Shown here in pieces: positions 1 through 7,137 of a DNA stretch of 21,118 nucleotides. This DNA is from Candidatus Komeilibacteria bacterium. GTDB taxonomy: Bacteria; Patescibacteriota; Patescibacteriia; UBA1558. The DNA is taken from positions 1 through 21,118 of the forward strand of contig JANLIN010000056.1 of NCBI GenBank assembly GCA_024654345.1, given 5' to 3'. The translations under genes and the position numbers were made by a program. The notes under the pieces are model-generated. The model was not told where the DNA came from and searched no databases. It saw only the letters and a list, made by a program, of their open reading frames with translations. Position 1 is the first letter of the stretch, and every line of letters begins with the position of its first letter.

Positions 1-241
1 CTATTATCAAAGGGATGTCGCCGATGCTGTCCATCACTGTCTGCAGTTGCGCTTCTTCCGCTTCCAGAAAAGACTCTCTTTCCAATTGGTCGCGGGGCGG
101 ATAACCGCTGATAGCCAACTCCGATGTCACCACCAATTCCGCCCCTTGCTGACAAGCTTGTCGATAGCCGTTAAGTATCTTCTGCGCGTTGTTGTCCCAG
201 TCGCCGATGACTAAATTGAGCTGCAAAATACCTATTTTCAT
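1..241 (-). CDS. nadE: Glutamine-dependent NAD+ synthetase, N-terminal part (cut by window edge)
   Basis: I translated this directly: it starts MKIGILQLNLVIGDWDNNAQ and continues past a segment reading ELAISGYPPRD. These match the start of the nitrilase-type glutaminase domain that opens long-form NAD synthetases; the Glu of the SELAISGYPP segment is the expected first catalytic residue (Glu-Lys-Cys triad). The enzyme converts nicotinate adenine dinucleotide to NAD+ using ammonia from glutamine. Only about 80 codons are present; the rest of the amidase and the whole synthetase domain lie beyond base 1. The start is supported by AAGGAG six bases upstream, which overlaps the end of the NAD kinase gene (9-base gap), so the two are translationally close. 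A lone nitrilase-family amidase cannot be excluded without the C-terminus, but the NAD operon context favours NadE. Confidence 0.85.
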   Translation of the reverse strand, partial: MKIGILQLNLVIGDWDNNAQKILNGYRQACQQGAELVVTSELAISGYPPRDQLERESFLEAEEAQLQTVMDSIGDIPLII

Positions 242-250
242 GATCACTCC

Positions 251-1075
251 TTATGATATTCCGTTTTCGCCGCGTTCTTCCTTTTGCACCAGACTGGTGC
301 GCAAAGCGGCAAAATCGATGGTTTTTAAAAATCCTAGAGTCACTGTTTTATCAGTTGGCTCGACTTTAACTCGTCTGACGTTCGCAACAGTCTGCAGACG
401 ACCGTCAGCGTAGCCGTTGACCGCCGTCCGTGAATCAATATCAATCACTATTGTCTGGGGTGAAACAATATCACAGGGATAGGCTCCAGTGGCGACGCCA
501 GCCACCGCCCAGCTATTGGAATCAAGAGGCAAAACTATGGCACTACCCTTAGACTTAAGCGCGTACGCAGTAGTGCCTTGCGCCGTGGCGATGATAATTC
601 CATTACCGTTAACGCGGCGATTGGGAAAGTGGCTTAGAGACCCGCGGATCGTGAATGTATTGTAGTCAGCTATATCACTGCCACAGAAAATATCATTGAA
701 GGCAAGGTGCTCGATCTCTCTACCTTGTTGATCAGTAAAAGTGACCTTGATAAGATTGACGGCTATCTGATTTAGCTCCGACAAATGTGTCGGGATTTGA
801 CTGATATCACTGATCGGGTTCAGCAGGAAGCCGAGGCGACCCCGGTTTATCCCGAAGAAAACTTTTTTCGACTGGTAGTATTGCCGACAAGCGTGCATAA
901 ACCCACCATCTCCCGTTGCTACTAGAAAGGCATTGGCCTTGTCCGGATTTTCAGTCACCACGCCGCTGGGAAGAAGGTAATCACGGACCCAGGCTCTGAC
1001 GTCCGCGCTTCGCTCGGCACCGGTGTCTTCTTCCGGCGGTAGAATGGGGTAATAAATTAATCTGTCATCGTTCAT
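251..1075 (-). CDS. nadK: NAD kinase
   Basis: This 274-residue protein is of usual length for bacterial NAD kinase, which phosphorylates NAD+ to NADP+ with ATP. Visible motifs are GDGG at residues 55-58 (Asp56 is the expected catalytic residue of the family GGDG motif), GINRGRLGFL at 75-84, Asn-Asp at 127-128 (family NE/ND NAD contact) and TAQGTTAY at 164-171 (family TPTGSTAY). The first motif is unusual: the canonical GGDGT is TGDGG here, and TPTG is TAQG, so this is a diverged member. It lies between the Nudix gene and nadE in the NAD operon. Its leader (1076-1176) carries an AGATGTAA palindrome and a strong hairpin. SD-like sequence before the ATG is weak (AGGAAA). Family assignment is firm; kinetic preference (ATP or polyphosphate) cannot be read. 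Confidence 0.9.
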   Translation of the reverse strand: MNDDRLIYYPILPPEEDTGAERSADVRAWVRDYLLPSGVVTENPDKANAFLVATGDGGFMHACRQYYQSKKVFFGINRGRLGFLLNPISDISQIPTHLSELNQIAVNLIKVTFTDQQGREIEHLAFNDIFCGSDIADYNTFTIRGSLSHFPNRRVNGNGIIIATAQGTTAYALKSKGSAIVLPLDSNSWAVAGVATGAYPCDIVSPQTIVIDIDSRTAVNGYADGRLQTVANVRRVKVEPTDKTVTLGFLKTIDFAALRTSLVQKEERGENGIS

Positions 1076-1116
1076 GGTATTTCCTATTTATTTAGTTTTT
1101 AAATTACTCATCACAA

Positions 1117-1134
1117 AGATGTAAGTTTACATCT
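1117..1134. repeat. Perfect inverted repeat in nadK leader
   Basis: AGATGTAA-GT-TTACATCT, with 8-base arms and a 2-base centre, lies between the post-Nudix hairpin and nadK. It could be an RNA hairpin in the nadK leader or a protein site. It does not match the NrtR-type boxes found elsewhere in the window. Confidence 0.5.
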
Positions 1135-1145
1135 CTCTGATAAGC

Positions 1146-1170
1146 GGGAAAAGAGATTTTCTCTTTTCCC
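1146..1170 (-). other. Intercistronic hairpin directly after the Nudix stop codon
   Basis: GGGAAAAGAGA and TCTCTTTTCCC form an 11-bp perfect stem with a 3-base loop, 6 bases downstream of the Nudix stop (1177). No U-run follows on the minus strand, so a terminator is unlikely; mRNA stabilisation or processing is more plausible. The CTCTGATAAGC sequence flanking it at 1135-1145 is repeated beside the hairpin at 1957-1980. Confidence 0.65.
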
Positions 1171-1176
1171 AAACTT

Positions 1177-1875
1177 TTAGGAATTACGCTCTTTTTGCAG
1201 CGTTTTCCAGAATGTCTTCGCCGCCGTGACAAAAGAGCTAAACTCTTTTTTCAGTTGCGCCAATTCAGGACGCTTCTCTAATATCTCGCCCACCTCGGCT
1301 AAAGTCTCCCGAACTTTGGCTTCGGTGCCGGTAGTCAACAGCAAGGATAATCGTTTACGACTCAAGAACCAGCTCACCAAAGCCATTGTTTTGGCATCGT
1401 TGAACGTCATATTCACCACCTCACGGCAGGAGATTACGTGTCGCCGAATATCTTCACCGCCTTCTGTCTGATAATGGTCGCGAGCGGACAATCGACGACT
1501 ATCTACTTCCACATAGGCCAGATAAGCGGCTCCTGAAACTATCCCTGGCGATAGAGATATCGGAGAACCATCATTAACGATCACAACTTCAGCTTCGGAT
1601 AGTTTGAGACCAATTTCTTCCTCAACCTCCTTAACCGCCAGCTGCTGAATAGTATAGTTGCCGTCAAAGCGGCCGGCGACTATTTCCATTGAATCTGGAT
1701 CGTGCTGGTGCTGTCCGTATTTCTTGGCCGGCCTTTTCTGCTCTATAAAGACAAGGCAATCCAAGTCTTTCAGATATACCAACACCGCCACGGCGTCTGT
1801 ATCGCAAACCACGGTATCGCCGCTTTTTTCATCACGGACGACTTTTATAAAATCGTTTTTGAATAAATGTTCCAT
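1177..1875 (-). CDS. Nudix hydrolase, probable ADP-ribose/NAD-type pyrophosphatase
   Basis: This 232-residue protein has a Nudix domain. The box runs from about Gly68 to Leu90 and ends KEVEEEIGL (82-90), so the metal-binding glutamates of REUxEExGU (Glu83, Glu86, Glu87) are kept. The Arg is Lys and the mid-box Glu is Tyr74. The domain resembles ADP-sugar pyrophosphatases (ADP-ribose to AMP and ribose 5-phosphate), with an extra C-terminal helical region of about 70 residues. Between pncB and nadK, it could clear ADP-ribose, the usual effector of NrtR, and so close a feedback loop; this is inference. I chose the ATG at 1875 (MEHLF) because AAAGGA lies about 8 bases upstream, whereas the ATG at 1884 would touch that same site. 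Substrate is not certain. Confidence 0.8.
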   Translation of the reverse strand: MEHLFKNDFIKVVRDEKSGDTVVCDTDAVAVLVYLKDLDCLVFIEQKRPAKKYGQHQHDPDSMEIVAGRFDGNYTIQQLAVKEVEEEIGLKLSEAEVVIVNDGSPISLSPGIVSGAAYLAYVEVDSRRLSARDHYQTEGGEDIRRHVISCREVVNMTFNDAKTMALVSWFLSRKRLSLLLTTGTEAKVRETLAEVGEILEKRPELAQLKKEFSSFVTAAKTFWKTLQKERNS

Positions 1876-1956
1876 AATTCTCATCCTTTCTTTTTTTGTG
1901 AAATGAACGTGCTTTTGCTTATGACAATCATCTATAATATAAATGACTCTGATAAG

Positions 1957-1980
1957 CAGGGAAAGGAGTTCCTTTCCCTG
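1957..1980 (-). other. Intercistronic hairpin directly after the pncB stop codon
   Basis: CAGGGAAAGGA and TCCTTTCCCTG form an almost loop-free inverted repeat (11-base arms, 2-base centre) 6 bases after the pncB stop. It is not followed by a U-run on the minus strand. It shares the flanking CTCTGATAAGC (1947-1957) with the hairpin at 1146-1170, which suggests a repeated intercistronic element. Confidence 0.65.
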
Positions 1981-1985
1981 GAGAA

Positions 1986-3284
1986 TTAATAAACACAGGC
2001 CTCTTCAAACTTGTTCTCATAATGCACAAGTTTTTTATACCTGGCTATTTCGTCGGGATCGCCGGTGGCCTTGGCAATATTATCACTCAGCTTGACCAGC
2101 TTGCAACCATTCGCCTCTGTCGGCTTGATTACGATCGAGAGCGGATTTAGCCCCAGAAAATCGAAAGTAAGATTGGTACCCCAGCCATTACCAATATTTA
2201 TTAGTCGGGCGTACTTCTTATACAAACTGATCATGAGGGGAAGTTTTAGACCGTCGCTATAGAAAAGCGTCTTACGATTGCTATCAATCTTCCGTCGCTT
2301 GTAGTGAGCGATCACTTTTTCACTATATTGCGCCGGGTCACCCGAATCCTGTCGAAATCCCAGCCATTGCTGGAAATCATTGTCTTTCATATTATGAAAA
2401 AAATAATCACTTCCGTATGTGTCTGTCGGTGGCACCATGCGATCAAATCCGTACATCGCCAGCCAACGATCCATAAATTCACGCTGGGCTTGAGACAGAT
2501 CTCCACCCGCCGCCAATTTCAAACCGGCAATAACCATCTGCGGCTCATGTGCCGACGTACCGCGCGGTATCAGGGAATCTTCTTTGGCAATAAAGACATT
2601 GGACGTACCCTGGAAGTTTTCCGGTAGCGCTCTGGCCACAGTATTGGTAACATATCTCTGCCACTCGGGATGAAAAGCACGGCGCGTGCCAAAATCCACA
2701 AACGGCAATAAGTATGGATAATTCTGCTCTTCGGACCACTGATTTAGACTACGAAGATCGCTTATTTTTGCTTTCAGCCGCGCTATACCGTTCTTGATTA
2801 GAGATTCTTTTTGGGAAATCGTCATCTCCTTCAGCCACGCCTGGCAAGCCAACGCGTTCACTATCTGCAAGGCCGGTATTTCCCAGTACGTTGATTGCTT
2901 CCAAGCCTGTGAGAATTCCAGCTCTAGCTGTCCGTCCGGCGATATCTCCAAATTATAATCTGACCACTGGAAATTTTTCAGAAATTCCAGGTATCCCGTG
3001 GTATCTGACAGATTCTCACCCCTTACTATGTTACCGATATATGCCACCTCGGCCGCTGTCGGCAGTACTGTTTTGACGTGGTCGAGCTCTTCTTTCAATC
3101 GGCCAATATCTATCAAGCGCCCCAGCTTCACCGCCGTCGTCCGGTTGATAAAGCTGGAATTTGTCTCGACATCTCTGTACCATTTATGGATGAACTGCCC
3201 CATTGTAAATTTGTACATATCAGTCTGTAGAAAAGACTTAATTATCGGCTCGTCCACCGTTTTTAGGATTTTATCTACTATCAT
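1986..3284 (-). CDS. pncB: Nicotinate phosphoribosyltransferase
   Basis: This 432-residue protein is full length for the NAPRTase family, which couples nicotinate, PRPP and ATP to make nicotinate mononucleotide, the committed step of the Preiss-Handler salvage route. Hallmarks are TDMYKFTM at residues 21-28, DFGTRRAF at 196-203, GTSAHE at 241-246 (His245 is the expected phosphorylated histidine), FRQDSGDP at 309-316, SDGL at 343-346 and GWGTNLTFD at 366-374. The start overlaps the stop of the upstream SLOG-like gene by 4 bases (ATGA), so the two are translationally coupled. Its position after the nicotinamidase gene and before nadK and nadE matches pathway order. Confidence 0.96.
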   Translation of the reverse strand: MIVDKILKTVDEPIIKSFLQTDMYKFTMGQFIHKWYRDVETNSSFINRTTAVKLGRLIDIGRLKEELDHVKTVLPTAAEVAYIGNIVRGENLSDTTGYLEFLKNFQWSDYNLEISPDGQLELEFSQAWKQSTYWEIPALQIVNALACQAWLKEMTISQKESLIKNGIARLKAKISDLRSLNQWSEEQNYPYLLPFVDFGTRRAFHPEWQRYVTNTVARALPENFQGTSNVFIAKEDSLIPRGTSAHEPQMVIAGLKLAAGGDLSQAQREFMDRWLAMYGFDRMVPPTDTYGSDYFFHNMKDNDFQQWLGFRQDSGDPAQYSEKVIAHYKRRKIDSNRKTLFYSDGLKLPLMISLYKKYARLINIGNGWGTNLTFDFLGLNPLSIVIKPTEANGCKLVKLSDNIAKATGDPDEIARYKKLVHYENKFEEACVY

Positions 3285-4138
3285 TTTGCCACTCCTGTCT
3301 TGTCATGAATTTCTGTATAGAGAGAGGTGGAGAAGGCACAGTGTGGAGAAAGAATTTGTCGCGCAATGCTGGTAATTGTACCTGTCAAATAACTTGACAG
3401 AACTTTCCACTGATCAGCGCCGTCAATCATCCCTAGACGCGTCGCCACCAAATGTACTCTTTGTTCAAAAACAGCCACGGCATCTTCTATTTCACCTTTC
3501 GCGCCTAGTGCGGGCGGTCCCCCATTGGTTGATATAGTTCTTAACACGTTAACCGGCACGAAATGCTTCAATTTCTTAAAAACAGCGTCTATATCATGCA
3601 TGAAAGAATGCAAACGACCATTAGCGCCAATGAGAATATCCAAAGAGTCCATAAAACTATCGGCATAGCCAACCATACTGGCGGCCACATATACCGGGAC
3701 ATCATCGTCTTCGACGTACATCATAAAATGAGGGCAGCTGTGTCCTAAGTGAGGAATGTTCAGACGACGAGCCACTTCTATTGCAACCGCGTCCACACCC
3801 ATATTCGAAGCGCCATGCGCTATCCGTACGTCTATTCCGGGGAATTCGGTCTGAAGTACCCTGATGCAGTTCGCCAACAGCGATTTACAAGCTTCTTCGT
3901 AAGCTCCAACTTTTACACCCCAGACAGCGCACTGATCAGCCGATAGATGGCTATACCCATTCATTCCTAAGACTATCGTATCCTTGCCCTCCAGATGTTG
4001 CCTAGTGGCTTTTTCGTATTCTTCCGGAAAGAAGATCGGCTTGCGCGTAAAAATTCTTTTCCGCCCATTATATTCTACAACCACGCCTCCTTTGACTTTT
4101 TTAATGGATCCCAGTTTATCGGCCTTATTCTTTGCCAT
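3281..4138 (-). CDS. Rossmann-like protein, possibly SLOG superfamily (nucleotide/NAD-derivative binding)
   Basis: This 285-residue soluble protein is not an enzyme I recognise with certainty. An N-terminal region of about 50 residues rich in Lys/Arg is followed by an alpha/beta domain with TIVLGMNG (54-61), VRIAHGASNMGVDAVAIEVARR-like sequence from 104, a Gly-rich DILIGANGRL (167-176) and ISTNGGPPALGAKGE (202-216). The arrangement, a nucleotide-fold core with a late GG-containing loop followed by an acidic residue, recalls LOG/SLOG proteins, some of which bind NAD-derived ligands. This is pattern recognition, not a proven match. I start at the ATG at 4138 (MAKNKADK) because GAGG lies 8 bases upstream; a longer frame to 4189 has no ribosome binding site. 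It is sandwiched between pncA and pncB and overlaps pncB by 4 bases, so a role in nicotinate/NAD metabolism or its sensing is likely. Confidence 0.55.
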   Translation of the reverse strand: MAKNKADKLGSIKKVKGGVVVEYNGRKRIFTRKPIFFPEEYEKATRQHLEGKDTIVLGMNGYSHLSADQCAVWGVKVGAYEEACKSLLANCIRVLQTEFPGIDVRIAHGASNMGVDAVAIEVARRLNIPHLGHSCPHFMMYVEDDDVPVYVAASMVGYADSFMDSLDILIGANGRLHSFMHDIDAVFKKLKHFVPVNVLRTISTNGGPPALGAKGEIEDAVAVFEQRVHLVATRLGMIDGADQWKVLSSYLTGTITSIARQILSPHCAFSTSLYTEIHDKTGVAK

Positions 4139-4190
4139 AGTAAAAACCTCACTTCCTAAATTGTGTTTATTAATAATATTAATGTACATA

Positions 4191-4202
4191 CTTCTTAAGA
4201 AG
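4191..4202. repeat. 12-base perfect palindrome in the SLOG-like gene leader
   Basis: CTTCTTAAGAAG is fully self-complementary. It sits between the post-pncA hairpin and the next start codon. No function can be assigned. Confidence 0.35.
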
Positions 4203-4237
4203 CTTGGTCCGAAATAGTTCAGACAAAACTTTTTAAG

Positions 4238-4271
4238 CGGGATAAGTGATGTTTAACATCGCCTTATCCCG
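4238..4271 (-). other. Intercistronic hairpin directly after the pncA stop codon
   Basis: CGGGATAAG pairs with CTTATCCCG (9 bp), and an inner GATG/CATC stem lies above a small bulge. It begins 6 bases after the pncA stop. No U-run follows on the minus strand. It is the same kind of element, in the same place relative to the upstream stop, as the hairpins at 1146 and 1957. Confidence 0.6.
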
Positions 4272-4276
4272 AAATA

Positions 4277-4984
4277 CTAACCGATCAGTTCTCGGGTAGT
4301 CGTGAGTCTCACGCCAGCCGTTTTGAAAAACATATTCATTTCCTCATGACCCGCCTCGTCTCCCAAATCCTGCGTGGCATCTTTTACCACAGTCACCTGA
4401 TAGCCAAGGTCTGCTAAATCCAAAGCCGTCCAACCAACACAATAGCGATATACCAGCCCACAGACAAATATTTTTTTCGGGCGCATCTGCTTAATAATAG
4501 GTAAGAGGACTAGCTCACGTCCGGCATTGTCTCTCACGGCGCTATAAGAATCACGCGTCGGCTCCAATCCTTTCCTTACTACAACGCCATCGTATTCAGC
4601 AAAGGCCTGATGTTTTCCGGCTTCTTTACCTAGGCCATGATCCGGCCATAAGGTTTGATGATGAATTCTACGTAAGTAAAGTTTGAGATCATCGACGGTA
4701 AATTTAGCCTTTGGTCCTATTTTGCTATCTTCTTTCGTCCACTGCGCCACTTCCTCGTAGGTAAGCACGTAAAAATTCGGTAAGTCGACGTATGAACTGG
4801 CAAAAGATATATGACCAACCTCATGTACATCTAGCGTGAATACTCTCTTATCCTCCGGGAAAAGCGGTAGGATTCTCTTGATAGGTGCAATCACTTTGTC
4901 GCCACCTTGTACAGCTAATCCGCCACCCGGCATGAAAGTGAGAGTAGCATCTATCACCACCAGTGCGTCCTGTCTTCCTATCAT
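4277..4984 (-). CDS. pncA: Nicotinamidase
   Basis: This 235-residue cysteine hydrolase has the isochorismatase fold and deamidates nicotinamide to nicotinate and ammonia. The catalytic triad is visible: Asp12 (VVIDATLTF), Lys138 (VVVRKGLEP) and Cys182 (GLVYRYCVGWTALD). Metal-site candidates are Asp52, His54 and His58 in TLDVHEVGHISF, and LWPDHG at 112-117 is the family WPxHC motif with Gly in place of Cys. The start has AAAGGAG about 10 bases upstream, slightly long spacing. It supplies the nicotinate used by PncB downstream. The acidic and Lys-rich insert at 84-105 is longer than in the shortest family members. A related amidase specificity is possible, but the adjacent pncB makes nicotinamidase by far the best call. 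Confidence 0.93.
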   Translation of the reverse strand: MIGRQDALVVIDATLTFMPGGGLAVQGGDKVIAPIKRILPLFPEDKRVFTLDVHEVGHISFASSYVDLPNFYVLTYEEVAQWTKEDSKIGPKAKFTVDDLKLYLRRIHHQTLWPDHGLGKEAGKHQAFAEYDGVVVRKGLEPTRDSYSAVRDNAGRELVLLPIIKQMRPKKIFVCGLVYRYCVGWTALDLADLGYQVTVVKDATQDLGDEAGHEEMNMFFKTAGVRLTTTRELIG

Positions 4985-5124
4985 TGGCTTTCAGCTCCTT
5001 TCTGTTTAATCAATGAACTACACTCTTTAGCAATTAGAAACTCTGCTCCTGAAAAGCAGTGCTTATAGCTGTTAAAAAGCCTTGTCAAATTCCGTAAAAA
5101 TTAACATTAAATAGAATTTATGTC

Positions 5125-5155
5125 AACCCCAGTCATGTTTAACACGACCGGGGTT
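5125..5155 (-). other. Intercistronic hairpin after the vWA stop codon
   Basis: AACCCC and GGGGTT close a stem of about 13 bp with a TTAAA-type loop. The two A.C mismatches seen on the plus strand become U.G pairs in minus-strand RNA, so the element pairs fully only as the operon transcript. That supports an RNA role. No U-run follows immediately. Confidence 0.6.
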
Positions 5156-5177
5156 AACTTGAATGAAAAAAGTGCGT

Positions 5178-5966
5178 TTAGTTGCCGAAACCACCCATGG
5201 CGGCCTGGCTGAAATTGGCGGCTGATTGACTGGCGCGAACTGCCGATTGAGAGAAAAGCAGGAAGGCCTGGCGAATCTCTTTCTCTGTATTCTTCGGTGT
5301 CAGGATCCATTCATCAGGTATGCCCATGTCCGAGAATACCCGTTGGAAATCCGTACTACCATCATCAATGCCCATCGCTGCCACGATATGCATCTCTGTT
5401 TTTAACATGTCCTTCACCACCACCGCCACATCCTTGGCGCTGTACTTACGCGAGTGCTGATCACTGCCGTCGCTGATGATAAGCGTGATGGTGCGGGCCG
5501 GGACGCCATTGTCGGAGAATTCCTGCGCCTTGGCCAGAACAGTACCCAGTAGTACTATCGTCTGGTCATAGAGTGGGGTGCCCTGGTCAGGATTGTAGTT
5601 CTGAGTATCCATTATTTCCGCTTGTTCCACCATCGTGTACGGGTAAAGGATCTTCCCGTTTAGATAGCGATTATGCGCTAGTATATTGTCTTTCTGTTTA
5701 GAGGCGCGCAGGGAATTGAGTACCAGATTGTGACCGTTCCTGACCGCGGCGGCATTGCCGGCGAAACGGATAGACCCGGAATCATCCGGCATCATGCTTA
5801 CCAGTATTACCTCGCTGGCTTCAACATCGTCGACGGCCACGCCCAGCGCCGCCTGTATTTCGGCGCCGATATCCAGGACATTTAGTATCTGCTCAGATTG
5901 GGCGGACAGATTACCGTCTGCTTTGGCGTTGTTCACCAACTGACTTACTTTGCTTTGCTTGTTCAT
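5178..5966 (-). CDS. vWA-domain (MIDAS) protein, TerY-like member of a kinase/phosphatase triad
   Basis: This 262-residue cytoplasmic protein has a von Willebrand factor A domain. The metal-ion-dependent adhesion site is complete: DDSGS with Asp61, Ser63 and Ser65, Thr130 in the DQGTPLYD segment, and Asp166 in IISDGSD. vWA proteins of this sort act as metal-dependent protein-binding platforms. A Ser/Ala-rich C-terminal tail of about 30 residues (SQSAVRASQSAANFSQ) ends with Gly-Phe-Gly-Asn. I start at the ATG at 5966, which has AGGAGG 7 bases upstream; an open extension to 6128 lacks a site and overlaps the upstream gene. With the kinase and PP2C genes upstream it makes the three-gene set known as the TerY-P triad in stress loci; no TerB, TerC or TerD gene is visible. 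The Ser-rich tail could be a kinase substrate, which is speculation. Confidence 0.85.
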   Translation of the reverse strand: MNKQSKVSQLVNNAKADGNLSAQSEQILNVLDIGAEIQAALGVAVDDVEASEVILVSMMPDDSGSIRFAGNAAAVRNGHNLVLNSLRASKQKDNILAHNRYLNGKILYPYTMVEQAEIMDTQNYNPDQGTPLYDQTIVLLGTVLAKAQEFSDNGVPARTITLIISDGSDQHSRKYSAKDVAVVVKDMLKTEMHIVAAMGIDDGSTDFQRVFSDMGIPDEWILTPKNTEKEIRQAFLLFSQSAVRASQSAANFSQAAMGGFGN

Positions 5967-6042
5967 TTTGTGACCTCCTGGCTCCGACGATAGTGTCGAA
6001 GCCGTTTTTTGTGATTGAAAAATATTTTTCCGTGCTAGTGTC

Positions 6043-7086
6043 TTATAGATTGAGATCGGGCCAATCTTCCAAAGGTTGAGTCGTCTTGACGACATGCATG
6101 CCCGCCGCCGCAAAACGACGAAACGCATCGTCGGCTTGGTCGGTGAAATCTATAATACCCGGCACGACCACGGCGGAAGTACAATCTTCCAACAAGTAAA
6201 CCTTTTTGGCCAGTTCCGGATCGTGAGCTTGTATTTCATTGAGTAAGTCATCAATCGTCCAAGCCACGCAATGACTTTTGGCTTGGCCGGCAATGATAAC
6301 AGCGTCATATTTCATCAGCTTCTCAATAAAACGAGAATTACTCTGTGCGATCGGACGTCCGGTATGATCTTCCGTTATTTCCGGCTTCAAGACAGAATAA
6401 TTTTCTGTCAGTGGATTACCGCCTTTGATTTCGAAACCGGTTTGGCTGGTGCGTGCTAAATTGTGAAAGAAAACAGCTTCTTCGATAACCGCCGTCAGAG
6501 CGTGACCAATACCACCCAGCATGGCGTGGTAGGTCCAGATCATCAACGGATATTTTCCGTCTGCCGTCAGCTTGGCCACGTAGTGGCGCGCATATTTCTG
6601 CAGAAAGCTGTAACTACCGGTAATACTGTTGGCGATGGCGGGGTTTACTTTCCATATGCCCTTCTCAACATCCGTCAGCGTAATGATGGTTTGATTCCCG
6701 ATCGGATGTTCGCCCTGATCATTGATCCAAAACACCGGATGAAAGATTTGCATGGCGGTATGAGTGTCCATTGTCGGATCTATCTCTGTAATAACGCCTA
6801 GATAGCGATAGATGAATTCCGCCAATCGGACATTATCTTCGATGGCGCCCTTGCCACTGCGCCCCCCTACAAAAAGTTCAAAATCCGGGAGGCAGAAAGT
6901 ATTCTGCGCGTCTATTACCATCAAGCAGAGACGCGTCTTATCAACGGCGGCTTTCTTGATCTTGTGTTTGTCGGCCCATTCTCTGGCATCACGCGCCCGC
7001 TGTTCGTACGGAACTCTCCAGACACTATCGGCTTTGGACGCATCAAAGTGCTGAGGAATGGGTAATTCGTGGACTGATCTTTTCAT
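6043..7086 (-). CDS. Large cysteine hydrolase of the isochorismatase/nicotinamidase superfamily
   Basis: This 347-residue protein is considerably longer than a typical nicotinamidase (about 200-240 residues). The catalytic set is present: Asp59 (LMVIDAQNTF), Lys221 (FEIKGGNPLTEN) and Cys273 (AKSHCVAWTIDD). MDTHT (Asp107, His109) and a following FHPVFW give metal-site candidates, and WTYHAML at 184-190 takes the place of WPxH. About 50 N-terminal residues precede the core, and an insertion of about 40 residues follows the metal motif. It sits between the kinase and the vWA gene, so it is part of the signalling half of the operon, although its fold is that of an NAD-salvage enzyme. Start supported by AAAGGAG 8 bases upstream. 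It may be a second nicotinamidase or act on another amide; specificity cannot be read. Confidence 0.85.
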   Translation of the reverse strand: MKRSVHELPIPQHFDASKADSVWRVPYEQRARDAREWADKHKIKKAAVDKTRLCLMVIDAQNTFCLPDFELFVGGRSGKGAIEDNVRLAEFIYRYLGVITEIDPTMDTHTAMQIFHPVFWINDQGEHPIGNQTIITLTDVEKGIWKVNPAIANSITGSYSFLQKYARHYVAKLTADGKYPLMIWTYHAMLGGIGHALTAVIEEAVFFHNLARTSQTGFEIKGGNPLTENYSVLKPEITEDHTGRPIAQSNSRFIEKLMKYDAVIIAGQAKSHCVAWTIDDLLNEIQAHDPELAKKVYLLEDCTSAVVVPGIIDFTDQADDAFRRFAAAGMHVVKTTQPLEDWPDLNL

Positions 7087-7137
7087 GACTAATACTCCTT
7101 TCTAAGAGTTTTTTGTGAAGTTCGAAACTGTGTTTTT

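Noticed and set aside
1146..1170. Intrinsic terminators inside the NAD operon
   Set aside because: The hairpins lack a U-run on the transcribed strand, and the genes on both sides belong to one pathway.
5967..6128. N-terminal extension of the vWA frame
   Set aside because: It overlaps the preceding gene, and AGGAGG lies directly before the internal ATG at 5966.
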